64,000 nt of DNA from Streptomyces sp. R41 (lineage in GTDB: Bacteria > Actinomycetota > Actinomycetes > Streptomycetales > Streptomycetaceae), in assembly GCF_041053055.1 (NCBI RefSeq), contig NZ_CP163443.1, forward strand, positions 6,679,001 through 6,743,000. Direction: 5' to 3'. Of the stretch, positions 26,002-34,223 are shown piece by piece. The notes beneath the pieces are model-generated. The model was given only the letters and a program-made list of their open reading frames with translations, searched no databases and was not told the origin of the DNA. The stretch's first letter is position 1, and every line of letters begins with the position of its first letter. A program made the position numbers and the translations under genes.

Positions 26002-27825
26002 GTGGCGCGCGACATCGCGGCTCCCAGCGTCGTTCCCACCAACCACAAAGCACTGATCTCGTGGGTCAACGAGATCGCTGAACTGACCCAGCCGGACAGA
26101 GTGGTCTGGTGTGACGGATCCGAGGCCGAATACGAGCGACTGAGCGAGGAGCTCGTCCGCAAGGGCACCTTCAAGAAGCTCGATCCGATCAAGCGCCCCA
26201 ACTCGTACTACGCCGCTTCCGACCCGACCGATGTCGCGCGGGTCGAGGACCGGACGTTCATCTGCTCCGAGAAGGAGGAGGACGCGGGCCCGACCAACCA
26301 CTGGAAGGCCCCTGCCGAGATGCGCGAGATCTTCGCCGGTGAGCAGGGCGTCTTCCGTGGCTCGATGAAGGGCCGGACGATGTACGTCGTCCCGTTCTGC
26401 ATGGGCCCGCTCGGCTCGGACCTGTCCGCGATAGGTGTCGAGATCACCGACTCCGCCTACGTCGCGGTGTCCATGCGCACGATGACGCGCATGGGACAGC
26501 CGGTCCTCGACGAACTCGGCACCGACGGCTTCTTCGTGCGTGCTGTGCACACGCTCGGAGCGCCGCTGGCCGAGGGCGAGGCGGACGTGCCGTGGCCGTG
26601 CAACTCCACGAAGTACATCTCGCACTTCCCCGAGACCCGCGAGATCTGGTCCTACGGCTCGGGCTACGGCGGCAACGCGCTCCTCGGCAAGAAGTGCTAC
26701 GCCCTGCGCATCGCCTCCGTCATGGCGCGCGACGAGGGCTGGCTGGCCGAGCACATGCTGATCCTCAAGCTCACGCCGCCGCAGGGCGAGTCCAAGTACG
26801 TCGCCGCCGCCTTCCCGAGCGCCTGCGGCAAGACCAACCTCGCCATGCTGGAGCCCACCGTCTCCGGCTGGACGGTCGAGACGATCGGCGACGACATCGC
26901 CTGGATGCGGTTCGGCGAGGACGGCCGCCTCTACGCGATCAACCCCGAGGCCGGTTTCTTCGGCGTCGCGCCCGGCACCGGTGAGCACACCAACGCCAAC
27001 GCGATGAAGACGCTGTGGGGCAACTCCGTCTTCACCAACGTCGCGCTCACCGACGACAACGACATCTGGTGGGAGGGCATGACGGAGGAGACTCCGGCCC
27101 ACCTCATCGACTGGAAGGGCAACGACTGGACCCCCGAGTCCGGTACGCCCGCCGCGCACCCCAACGCCCGCTTCACCGTCCCCGCCTCGCAGTGCCCGAT
27201 CATCGCGCCCGAGTGGGAGGACCCCAAGGGCGTGCCGATCTCGGCGATCCTGTTCGGTGGCCGCCGCGCCACCGCGGTGCCGCTGGTCACCGAGTCCTTC
27301 GACTGGAACCACGGCGTCTTCCTCGGTGCGAACGTCGCCTCCGAGAAGACCGCCGCCGCCGAGGGCAAGGTCGGCGAGCTGCGCCGCGACCCGTTCGCCA
27401 TGCTGCCGTTCTGCGGCTACAACATGGGCGACTACATGGGCCACTGGATCGACGTCGCCAAGGACAAGGATCAGGCGAAGCTCCCGAAGATCTACTACGT
27501 GAACTGGTTCCGCAAGAACGACGCGGGCAAGTTCGTGTGGCCGGGCTTCGGCGAGAACAGCCGTGTCCTGAAGTGGGTCGTCGAGCGCCTCGACGGCAAG
27601 GCCGAGGGTATCGAGACGCCCATCGGCATCCTGCCGGCGAAGGGGGCCCTGGACACCAACGGTCTCGACCTGTCCGAGTCCGACCTCGACTTCCTGCTCA
27701 CCGTCGACAAGGACGTGTGGCGCGAGGAGGCCGCGCTGGTGCCCGAGCACCTCAACACCTTCGGCGAGCACACGCCGAAGGAGCTGTGGGACGAGTACCG
27801 CGCGCTGGTGCAGCGCCTGGGCTGA
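26002..27825 (+). CDS. pckA: Phosphoenolpyruvate carboxykinase (GTP)
   Basis: 607 residues, the full length for the GTP-dependent class. It converts oxaloacetate and GTP to PEP and CO2, the gateway to gluconeogenesis. The nucleotide loop [12 protein letters not shown] and metal-binding [11 protein letters not shown] are present, and [12 protein letters not shown] and the R-loop region agree with the GTP type. GTG start with AGGAG 5 nt upstream. It stands alone, with a strong hairpin 17 bp after its stop. Confidence 0.97.
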   Translation: MARDIAAPSVVPTNHKALISWVNEIAELTQPDRVVWCDGSEAEYERLSEELVRKGTFKKLDPIKRPNSYYAASDPTDVARVEDRTFICSEKEEDAGPTNHWKAPAEMREIFAGEQGVFRGSMKGRTMYVVPFCMGPLGSDLSAIGVEITDSAYVAVSMRTMTRMGQPVLDELGTDGFFVRAVHTLGAPLAEGEADVPWPCNSTKYISHFPETREIWSYGSGYGGNALLGKKCYALRIASVMARDEGWLAEHMLILKLTPPQGESKYVAAAFPSACGKTNLAMLEPTVSGWTVETIGDDIAWMRFGEDGRLYAINPEAGFFGVAPGTGEHTNANAMKTLWGNSVFTNVALTDDNDIWWEGMTEETPAHLIDWKGNDWTPESGTPAAHPNARFTVPASQCPIIAPEWEDPKGVPISAILFGGRRATAVPLVTESFDWNHGVFLGANVASEKTAAAEGKVGELRRDPFAMLPFCGYNMGDYMGHWIDVAKDKDQAKLPKIYYVNWFRKNDAGKFVWPGFGENSRVLKWVVERLDGKAEGIETPIGILPAKGALDTNGLDLSESDLDFLLTVDKDVWREEAALVPEHLNTFGEHTPKELWDEYRALVQRLG

Positions 27826-27841
27826 CGCCCGCCGTTGAGCT

Positions 27842-27894
27842 CCGCGGCCGGTCCGGCTTGCCCTGACCTGCGATGTCGTCACGACCGGCCGCGG
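27842..27894 (+). terminator. Long-loop hairpin terminator of pckA
   Basis: Perfect 12-bp arms CCGCGGCCGGTC (27842-27853) and its complement (27883-27894) with a 29-nt loop. A TTTTTT run lies 18 bp further on (27913-27918). Confidence 0.7.
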
Positions 27895-28175
27895 TGACGC
27901 CGATGCGGGGAGGTTTTTTCGCCCCCTCCGCCCCTACCCGTCCCGTACCCGGGGCTGCGCCCCAGACCCTGCCGGGCAGTTCCTTGGCTGCGGACCGGTG
28001 GGGGCTGGTCGCGTAGTTCCCCGCGCCCCCGACGGGGCGCGGCCCCAGGGACCGGCCTCTCCTCGCGCCTCGAACGTAATCCCGCCCCCCATTTCCGCCA
28101 TCACCTCTGCCGCGCACGGCATTTCGCGGGACACTCGGGACATCCTGCAACGAACCCCGAGATGAGGTGAGCGGG
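27895..28175. other. Intergenic region downstream of pckA with a dispersed Streptomyces-type repeat
   Basis: No gene is visible. It holds a G/C-rich segment with CCCGGGGCTGCGCCCCAGAC and a copy of the dispersed hairpin element described separately, and ends at the kinase ribosome-binding site. Confidence 0.5.
28007..28042. repeat. Dispersed intergenic repeat with hairpin, copy 1
   Basis: GGTCGCGTAGTTCCCCGCG followed by CCCC; the 9-bp arm CCGCGCCCC (28021-28029) pairs with GGGGCGCGG (28034-28042) around CGAC. The same element is found inverted at 53032-53054, differing only at one base in the core. I recall this element being common between Streptomyces genes, usually as a terminator. Confidence 0.7.
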
Positions 28176-29162
28176 GTGCGCACACCGGTCAGCGACCCCA
28201 TGAAGATCGGGCCGTACCGCATCGTGGGGCGGCTGGGCTCCGGCGGGATGGGATGGGTGTATCTCGGCCGTTCGCCGGCCGGACGCGAGGTCGCCGTGAA
28301 GGTGGTGCGACCCGAGCTCGCGGCGGAGGGCGAGTTCAGAGAGCGCTTCGCGCGCGAGGTCGCGGCCGCGAGGGTGGTGAGCGGCGCGTACACCGCGGCC
28401 GTGATCGACGCCGACACCGAGGCCGAACTGCCGTGGCTGGCCACGATGTACGTGCCCGGACCCTCGCTCGCCGAGGCCGTCCGTACGGACGGCCCACTGC
28501 CCGAGCCGCAGGTACGGCCGCTCGGCGCGGGCCTGGTCGAGGCGCTCCAGGCCATCCACGCCGCCCGTGTGGTGCACCGGGACCTGAAACCGGCGAACGT
28601 GCTCCTCGCCTCCGACGGTCCCCGCGTCATCGACTTCGGGATCTCCCGCGTCGACGGTGCCCCCGGGCTCACCCAGGTCGGCGTCGTCGTCGGCACCCCG
28701 CCCTTCATGTCGCCCGAGCAGATCAAGGGAGCGCCGGTGGGCCCGCCGAGCGACGTCTTCTCCCTCGGCGGGGTGCTGGTCTACGCCCTGACGGGCCGTC
28801 CGCCGCACGGCAGCGGGGAGGCGGTGCGCTACCGGGTCGTCCTCGCCGAGCCCGAGCTCGACGGCGTACCCGCGTCGATGCGGGAGCTGATCGCGCACTG
28901 CCTGGCCAAACGGCCCGAGGACCGGCCCCGACTCGACGAGCTGCTCGCCGAGTTGCTGGAACAGACGCCGAAGTCGGCGTCCTGGCCGCCGCCCGCCGTG
29001 GCCCACAGCATCAAGGTGCGCACTCGTGAACTGGCCGGCCGCCGCAAGCAGGGTACGAGTGTGTCCGTGCCCTCCTGCCTGCTGCTGCACGCCCAGGCGC
29101 TGCTGGACGCCGGGCTGACCGACGCGATGGTCGCCGAGGCGGTGGGCCGTGGCGACGCCTGA
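28176..29162 (+). CDS. Serine/threonine protein kinase (PknB-type catalytic domain, no membrane segment)
   Basis: 328 residues. The catalytic domain runs from about residue 9 to 265: the glycine loop GRLGSGGMGWVY, the lysine in VAVKVV, the catalytic loop VVHRDLKPANVL, DFG in VIDFGIS and the P+1 region GTPPFMSPEQ. All catalytic residues are present. After it there are no PASTA repeats or membrane helix; instead about 60 residues with no recognised domain. GTG 28176 has GAGG 8 nt upstream; GTG 28167 is an alternative. It starts the Ter-like island and overlaps the next gene by 14 bp. Confidence 0.92.
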   Translation: MRTPVSDPMKIGPYRIVGRLGSGGMGWVYLGRSPAGREVAVKVVRPELAAEGEFRERFAREVAAARVVSGAYTAAVIDADTEAELPWLATMYVPGPSLAEAVRTDGPLPEPQVRPLGAGLVEALQAIHAARVVHRDLKPANVLLASDGPRVIDFGISRVDGAPGLTQVGVVVGTPPFMSPEQIKGAPVGPPSDVFSLGGVLVYALTGRPPHGSGEAVRYRVVLAEPELDGVPASMRELIAHCLAKRPEDRPRLDELLAELLEQTPKSASWPPPAVAHSIKVRTRELAGRRKQGTSVSVPSCLLLHAQALLDAGLTDAMVAEAVGRGDA

Positions 29163-29613
29163 GTCCCTTCCCGGCCGCGGCCACGAGATCCTCGAAATAG
29201 GCACGCACTGGCGGCAGTTGGTGCAGAACTGGGTGGGGCGGCGGAATTACCACACCGTGACCGACACCGTTTCCGTTTCCATGCAATTCGATCTCAAGGA
29301 AACGGGACGCATGGTCACGGTGAGATTCATGACCACCAAAAGGCTCCTTGTCGCCTTTGCGACCGATGGCCATTATCTGCGCCAGGATCAACTGGCCGTC
29401 GCCGCGGCGGCGTCGAACGCGTGGAATACCGAACAGTTGAATCCCATGCTGTCCGTGTGGGACGTACGGGGGCCGCGGCCCTGTCTCGCCGGAGTCTGCG
29501 ATCTCCCGTTGACCTGCCGGATGACGCAAGCGGATTTCGATGCTTTGGCCAGTGATTGGGTGGAACGGGCGCGGCAGATGTTCACCCGCTGCCACCAGGT
29601 TTTCAAGTTGTAG
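29149..29613 (+). CDS. YbjN-like protein of unknown function
   Basis: 154 residues, one alpha/beta domain with no signal or membrane segment. The fold resembles the YbjN/type III secretion chaperone-like family (VTVRFMTTKRLLVAFATDG and FDALASDWVERARQMF), but the match is by eye and weak. Third codon positions contain far more A/T than neighbouring genes (for example GGAATTACCAC and TTCAAGTTGTAG). It overlaps the kinase gene by 14 bp, so the two are probably co-expressed. Possibly acquired, or a weakly expressed gene. Confidence 0.7.
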   Translation: MATPESLPGRGHEILEIGTHWRQLVQNWVGRRNYHTVTDTVSVSMQFDLKETGRMVTVRFMTTKRLLVAFATDGHYLRQDQLAVAAAASNAWNTEQLNPMLSVWDVRGPRPCLAGVCDLPLTCRMTQADFDALASDWVERARQMFTRCHQVFKL

Positions 29614-29678
29614 AAGTGAAACCCGTCGTGTGCCCAAACCCCTTCCGGGCGCACGCCGGTTGCCCCCACTATGGGCGA

Positions 29679-29722
29679 GTGCCTTTCAGGGCCACGGGGG
29701 TGTGCCTTTCAGGCCACGGGGG
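29679..29722. repeat. Two tandem copies of a 21/22-bp element
   Basis: GTGCCTTTCAGG-GCCACGGGG occurs at 29679-29700 and, one base shorter, at 29702-29722, just before the next gene start. Confidence 0.75.
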
Positions 29723-29729
29723 GTTTCCG

Positions 29730-30797
29730 ATGCGGCGTTCGCTTTACTTCACCGTGCTATTCGGAGTGCTGGCCGTGCTGGCTCCCGCGGGAGCCGCGTC
29801 GGCCGACGAGGTGTGCGGCAAGGACTTCAAGGAGCGCCTCCAGTGCTGGTCCCAGTGGATCGGTCAGGGGACCGTCCGGGTCACCTTGGACGAGGCGGTG
29901 GCGTTCGACGGCAGTGCGAAGGAGCGCAAGGACGTCGAGCAGACCCTGTGGCGCGAACGCGCCAAGCTCGTGGTCGAGGTACCGAAGGGCGGGCACACCG
30001 GAGCGGGCGGAACCGCGCTCCTCCTGCTGGCGAAGCCCGGCGCCCGTCTCGTCGATCCGGGCGCCACGATCGACCCGCTGACGCCCGAGGCGGTGAACGA
30101 GCTGGCGAGCCTCCCGGTCTGCGACCCCAAAAACTCCAAGAACCCCAAGGACCTGTGCGCCCGGCTCGCCAAGGGTCCGCTGAACGGTCATGACCTGATC
30201 GCCCTGAGTCAGGCGGCCGACCTCTCCAAGCAGCACGTGTACTCCATCGCCGACGGCCGAGCACCCGCCTCGGAGAGCCCGTCTCCCACAAAGTCCGCGT
30301 CGCCTCCGCCAGACGCCACCTCCTCCGGCTCGGGCTGGGACACCACCACCCAGATCCTCGCCGTCCTCTGCGCCGTACTCGTCCTCCTCCTCGCCGTCCT
30401 GCTGTTCCTGATCCGGCGGTCTTCCCAAGCGGTGGGCGCGCTGCCGCGCCGTGCCCTCGCCGTGCCCGGCGTGGGCGCCGTGCCCGCCACCGCCCACGCC
30501 CGGGCACCGGACGAGACCACCACCCGCCTGCGAGTCACGCCGACGCCCCAGTACGGGCGGCGGGTCGGCAATGTCCCGGGCCCCGCCAGGTCCGCCGTCG
30601 TCCGCACCGAACTGCACCCGCAGGGCTATGTCGAGCTGGACCGCGTGCTGTACCGGGCGGTGTGGGCGGAGCCCGGGCGGCCGCCGCCCGCTCCCGGCGG
30701 GCTCGTCGACGTCACCGACGCGCGGGAGCGGGACTCCGATGTCCTGTACGCCTTCCCGCCGACCACCGGACGGCACGCCAAAGGCACCCGGACCTGA
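29730..30797 (+). CDS. Secreted/anchored type-I membrane protein of the Ter-like island
   Basis: 355 residues. A signal peptide (SLYFTVLFGVLAVLAPAGAASA, cut before DEVCGKDF, read in two parts) leads to an extracytoplasmic domain of about 170 residues with three cysteines. A Pro/Ser-rich linker, one membrane helix (ILAVLCAVLVLLLAVLLFLI) and an intracellular tail of about 110 residues with arginine-rich and proline-rich parts follow. This is the layout of a membrane signal relay. No catalytic motif is recognised. ATG 29730 is preferred. It lies between a kinase and a VWA gene in the same direction, which suggests a sensor or partner role. Confidence 0.75.
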   Translation: MRRSLYFTVLFGVLAVLAPAGAASADEVCGKDFKERLQCWSQWIGQGTVRVTLDEAVAFDGSAKERKDVEQTLWRERAKLVVEVPKGGHTGAGGTALLLLAKPGARLVDPGATIDPLTPEAVNELASLPVCDPKNSKNPKDLCARLAKGPLNGHDLIALSQAADLSKQHVYSIADGRAPASESPSPTKSASPPPDATSSGSGWDTTTQILAVLCAVLVLLLAVLLFLIRRSSQAVGALPRRALAVPGVGAVPATAHARAPDETTTRLRVTPTPQYGRRVGNVPGPARSAVVRTELHPQGYVELDRVLYRAVWAEPGRPPPAPGGLVDVTDARERDSDVLYAFPPTTGRHAKGTRT

Positions 30798-30839
30798 GAA
30801 GAACGGCACCCGGCCGCCCTGAGACCAGGAGAAACAGAG

Positions 30840-31601
30840 ATGCACAGCGAATACCCGCCCACGCTGCCGGCGGAGTACGCCGACATCGAGTTCGAGAACA
30901 ACGCGCAGCGCCTGCCGCTGGTGCTCTGTCTCGACACATCGAGCTCCATGGCGGGACAGCCGATCCAGACGCTCAACAACGCGCTCATGGAGTGGACCCG
31001 GGAGCTGCACGACGACGTCAGCCTCAGCTACAGCGTGGAGGTCGCCGTGGTCACCTTCGGCGGCCTGGGCGTCGCCGCCTGGCGCGGACCCCAACTCCTC
31101 GCGCCGCGCGCCCCGGTGAGCCCCTTCGTGCCCGCGCACATGTTCCGGCCGCCGCAGCTCACCGCCGCGGGGGTGACCCTGATGACGGAGGCGCTGGAGC
31201 TGTCGATGCACATCGTCGCGGCCCGCAAGGCCGAGCTGCGAGCCTCCGGACTCCAGTACTACCGGCCGCAGATCTGCCTGGTCACCGACGGACTGCCGAC
31301 CGACGGGACCGGCCATCTCACCGACTCCTGGCACCGGTTGATCCCGGTCCTGGCCGAGGAGCAGCGCGCACGCCGCTTCCGGCTGTACGCGATAGGGGTC
31401 GGCGGCATCACCGACATGGGCGAGCAGGTGCTCCAGGCGTTCGCACCGAAGTTCAACGCCCGCCTGCAGGGATTCCCGTTCCGCGAGCTGCTCCAGATGA
31501 TGTCCGCGAGTGCCAACGCCGAGCAGAAGGGCGCGGGCGACGAGGTCTTCGAGAAGATCTTCAGCCAGTTCAAGACGCAGCGCCCGGCCTGGGAATCCTG
31601 A
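30840..31601 (+). CDS. VWA-domain protein, TerY-like
   Basis: 253 residues, an almost complete von Willebrand factor A domain. The metal-ion adhesion site motif DTSSSM is at about residues 32-37, with the conserved TFGG and VTDGLPTDG loops completing it. VWA, PP2C phosphatase and kinase in consecutive genes is the TerY-P triad described by comparative genomics of tellurium-resistance systems. AGGAG precedes the ATG. The product is cytoplasmic (no signal peptide). Confidence 0.9.
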   Translation: MHSEYPPTLPAEYADIEFENNAQRLPLVLCLDTSSSMAGQPIQTLNNALMEWTRELHDDVSLSYSVEVAVVTFGGLGVAAWRGPQLLAPRAPVSPFVPAHMFRPPQLTAAGVTLMTEALELSMHIVAARKAELRASGLQYYRPQICLVTDGLPTDGTGHLTDSWHRLIPVLAEEQRARRFRLYAIGVGGITDMGEQVLQAFAPKFNARLQGFPFRELLQMMSASANAEQKGAGDEVFEKIFSQFKTQRPAWES

Positions 31602-31661
31602 CCCATGGCCGGATACGAGTCCTGGCTCACGACCGGATGGGAATCCTGACCGATGACCGCA
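31590..31661. repeat. 24-bp tandem repeats between the VWA and PP2C genes
   Basis: TGGGAATCCTGACC occurs at 31590-31603 and 31638-31651, exactly 48 bp apart, with a related 24-bp unit between. The first copy contains the VWA stop codon (31599-31601). The third unit runs into the PP2C start at 31653. Confidence 0.75.
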
Positions 31662-32450
31662 GTCGACGAGCGTGAGTCGCCGTGGCGGATCCACGGCATG
31701 AGTGTCGAGGGCTACCGCCACCGCCGCCAGGGACTGCCTTGTCAGGACGCCTGCGCGTACACGGTGTCCTCGTCCGTGGCGGTGCTCGCGGTCGCGGACG
31801 GCGCGGGCAGCAGGCCGCGCTCCGAGGAGGGGTCGCGGCTCGCCGTCGAGCTGGCCGCGGAGCAGTTCGCGCGCCGGGCGGCCGCGGCGGCGGACTGCCA
31901 TCCCGGGGAGGCCGTGCACGAGTTGCTCGAAGACGCCTTCCATGACGTCAGCAAGATGTTCCTGGACGCCACCGGCGCCGACGCGGCGGACTTCGCGACC
32001 ACCCTCACCGTCGTGGTGCTCGCGCCCGGCTGGCTGGGCCATCTCACCGTGGGTGACGGCTTCGTCGTACTGCGCGCCGGGACGGAGGACGGGGAGCGCC
32101 AGTTCCATCTGCTGCCGCAGGCGCTCGCGGCCAGCGAGTACAGCAACGAGACGGTCTTCCTCACCTCGCCGGACGCGGCCCGCTGGGTGCACACCGACTG
32201 CGTGTCCGACGAGCGAATCGACGGGGTGCTGCTGTCCACCGACGGACTCGTGCAGGCCGCGCTCAACCGCGCCGGCGGCGGCGCGCTGTCCCCGAACACG
32301 TCCTTCGTCGACGCGGTGTTCCGCTCCCTCGACACCGTGACCGACAACACCCACGAGGGCCTGGCGAACCTGCTGAGGTCGGACCGGCTCACCGCCCTGA
32401 ACGCCGACGACAAGACCCTGCTGCGGGCCGTGCTCAAGGCGCGGCCATGA
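31653..32450 (+). CDS. PP2C-type protein phosphatase (TerY-P triad)
   Basis: 265 residues of PP2C fold. Metal-binding VLAVADGAGS (about residues 46-55) and later VLLSTDGLVQA and NADDKTLL are the expected acidic motifs; the N-terminal HRRQGLPCQDAC is also typical of the PP2C_2 group. It should oppose the neighbouring kinases. Its stop overlaps the following kinase gene by 4 bp, tying the pair together. Confidence 0.9.
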   Translation: MTAVDERESPWRIHGMSVEGYRHRRQGLPCQDACAYTVSSSVAVLAVADGAGSRPRSEEGSRLAVELAAEQFARRAAAAADCHPGEAVHELLEDAFHDVSKMFLDATGADAADFATTLTVVVLAPGWLGHLTVGDGFVVLRAGTEDGERQFHLLPQALAASEYSNETVFLTSPDAARWVHTDCVSDERIDGVLLSTDGLVQAALNRAGGGALSPNTSFVDAVFRSLDTVTDNTHEGLANLLRSDRLTALNADDKTLLRAVLKARP

Positions 32451-33610
32451 GCGGCCTCACGGTGTTCCTGGACGGGAAGCCCGTCACCCTCGCGGAGCTG
32501 CCACTCAAGGGCGGCGGCCAGGCGGCCGTCTTCCCGGTCGTCGGCGACGACGGGATCGTGGTCAAGCTCTACCGTGAGCCGCCGGGCCTGGACCAGGAGC
32601 GCCGGCTGATGCGGATGCTGACCATGTCCCCGCTCGCCGCCCGGCCCACCGATGTCTCCCAGCCGCCCGAGCTGGCCTGGCCCACCGCCCTGGCCCGTGG
32701 CCCCCAGGGTGAGTTCCTCGGCTACGCCATGCGCCGTTTCGGCGAACCCCAACACGTGCAACTGATCGGCCTGTTCACCCGCGCCCAGCGGCTCAAGCTC
32801 TTCCCCGACCGGGCCGACTGGCGCTTTCTGCTCGGCGTCGCCTGGAACCTCGCGTTCATGACCGCCCGCATGCACTACGACAACCTCGTCATCGGCGACT
32901 TCTCCAGCAGCAATGTCGTCGTCGACGCCAATGGCTTCGTCACCTTCCTCGACTGCGACTCCATCGCCTTCAACGACCCGGTGACCGGGGAGCTCTTCCC
33001 CTGTCTGATGCACACCACCGACTACTCGTCCCCCGAGCGTCAGGCCGGCGGCCCCGCCACCCGCGCCACCGACGACTTCGCTCTCGCGGTCCTCGTCTAC
33101 CAGCTGCTCACCGCCGGCAACCATCCCTTCGGGGGCGTCCCGCACGACAGCGCCTCCGAGTCGACCGTCAAGGACAACATCGCCGCCAGCTGCTCCTACG
33201 TCGTACGCCCCGAGCTGGTCGTCATCCCGCGCGGCACCATCGACCCCTCCGTACTGCCCCCCGAACTCCTCACCCTGGCCCGCGCCGCCTTCGGCCCCGG
33301 GGTGCACGCCCCCGCCGCGCGCCCCCCGGCGGAGGCCTGGCTGCGCGCCCTCGACAAGGAGCGCTCCCTCGTACGGGTCTGCCAGAACCGCCCGCTGCAC
33401 ACGTACGGCTCCCACCTGACGTCCTGCCCGTGGTGCACGCGGGCGGCGGTGACGGGGCACGACGTGTTCAACGGGCCGGTGCCGGTCCCGGTGCCGGACG
33501 CTCCGCCCGAGGAGCGGCAGGGCGGCGGGGCCTGGGCCAAGGCGCTGAAGGTCGCCCTGCTGATCGTGGTGGTGGTGATCCTGATCGTCATCGCCACGCA
33601 CGCGGGATGA
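32447..33610 (+). CDS. Kinase-fold protein with zinc-ribbon-like segment and C-terminal membrane anchor (TerY-P triad)
   Basis: 387 residues. A protein-kinase-like domain (about 15-290): the lysine in IVVKLYRE, a catalytic loop reading VIGDFSSSNVVVD, which has D in place but lacks the HRD histidine-arginine, and DCDS in place of DFG. This matches the divergent kinases of TerY-P triads. Then comes CQNRPLHTYGSHLTSCPWC, a four-cysteine-poor zinc-ribbon remnant, and a final membrane helix (ALLIVVVVILIVIA). ATG overlaps the PP2C stop by 4 bp. Activity is uncertain because of the altered motifs. Confidence 0.85.
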   Translation: MSGLTVFLDGKPVTLAELPLKGGGQAAVFPVVGDDGIVVKLYREPPGLDQERRLMRMLTMSPLAARPTDVSQPPELAWPTALARGPQGEFLGYAMRRFGEPQHVQLIGLFTRAQRLKLFPDRADWRFLLGVAWNLAFMTARMHYDNLVIGDFSSSNVVVDANGFVTFLDCDSIAFNDPVTGELFPCLMHTTDYSSPERQAGGPATRATDDFALAVLVYQLLTAGNHPFGGVPHDSASESTVKDNIAASCSYVVRPELVVIPRGTIDPSVLPPELLTLARAAFGPGVHAPAARPPAEAWLRALDKERSLVRVCQNRPLHTYGSHLTSCPWCTRAAVTGHDVFNGPVPVPVPDAPPEERQGGGAWAKALKVALLIVVVVILIVIATHAG

Positions 33611-33617
33611 GCCGTTG

Positions 33618-34223
33618 CTACGAGCGTCCCCGGTCCTCCAGATAGCGCGTGTGCGACTCCTGCCGACGTGTCTCGGTCTCCCGCAGCGAGGCCGCCAGCC
33701 GGTCCGACTCCTCGTACAACAGGGCGAGTTGGCGCTCCAGGTGGCGCTCCGGCGGTTCGGTGCCGGGAGCCAGCCGGGTCCACCACCTCGTGCGTACGAA
33801 GGTGTCGACGGCCTCGGGAAGGTCCTGCCGTACGGCACGGGACAGCGCGTGCACGCCCTCCGGGTCCTGGGCGAGGACCTCGGCGACCCAGCCGGGGTCC
33901 AGCAGGGCGGCCAGGAGTTCGGTCAGCTCGGTGAGCCGGCCGGCCGCGGCGGGTGGCAGCTCGACCCCGCCCAGATACTCCCGTAGCTTGCCGAAGTCGC
34001 CGCGCAGTTCGTCGAGTTGGGCCGACGGGTCCGGGAAGTCCGGGAGGGGCGGGCGCTCCGGCGGGGCGATCAGGGCGCCCGCCCCGTACAGACCGGCGAC
34101 GACGACGGGCCAGTAAGGGCCCGCGAGTCCCGTGAAGGTCAGTACGAGGCCGACGAGCCCGCAGGCGCTGCCGGTGAGGTTCTTGCGGGACTCAAGGAAG
34201 CCGATCAGCTTATTGGTAGCCAC
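33618..34223 (-). CDS. Membrane-anchored coiled-coil protein of the Ter-like island
   Basis: 201 residues. Two membrane helices at about 17-50 (ACGLVGLVLTFTGLAGPYW, PVVVAGLYGAGALIAP) are followed by a mainly helical domain ending in a charged coiled coil (RHLERQLALLYEESDRLAASLRE). No family is recognised. Its start overlaps the end of the binding-protein-VWA gene by 14 bp; convergent with the TerY-P triad, 7 bp apart. Confidence 0.8.
   Translation of the reverse strand: MATNKLIGFLESRKNLTGSACGLVGLVLTFTGLAGPYWPVVVAGLYGAGALIAPPERPPLPDFPDPSAQLDELRGDFGKLREYLGGVELPPAAAGRLTELTELLAALLDPGWVAEVLAQDPEGVHALSRAVRQDLPEAVDTFVRTRWWTRLAPGTEPPERHLERQLALLYEESDRLAASLRETETRRQESHTRYLEDRGRS

Noticed and set aside
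28821..28850. Possible frameshift in the kinase at 28176
   Set aside because: The catalytic motifs and C-terminus read continuously in one frame.
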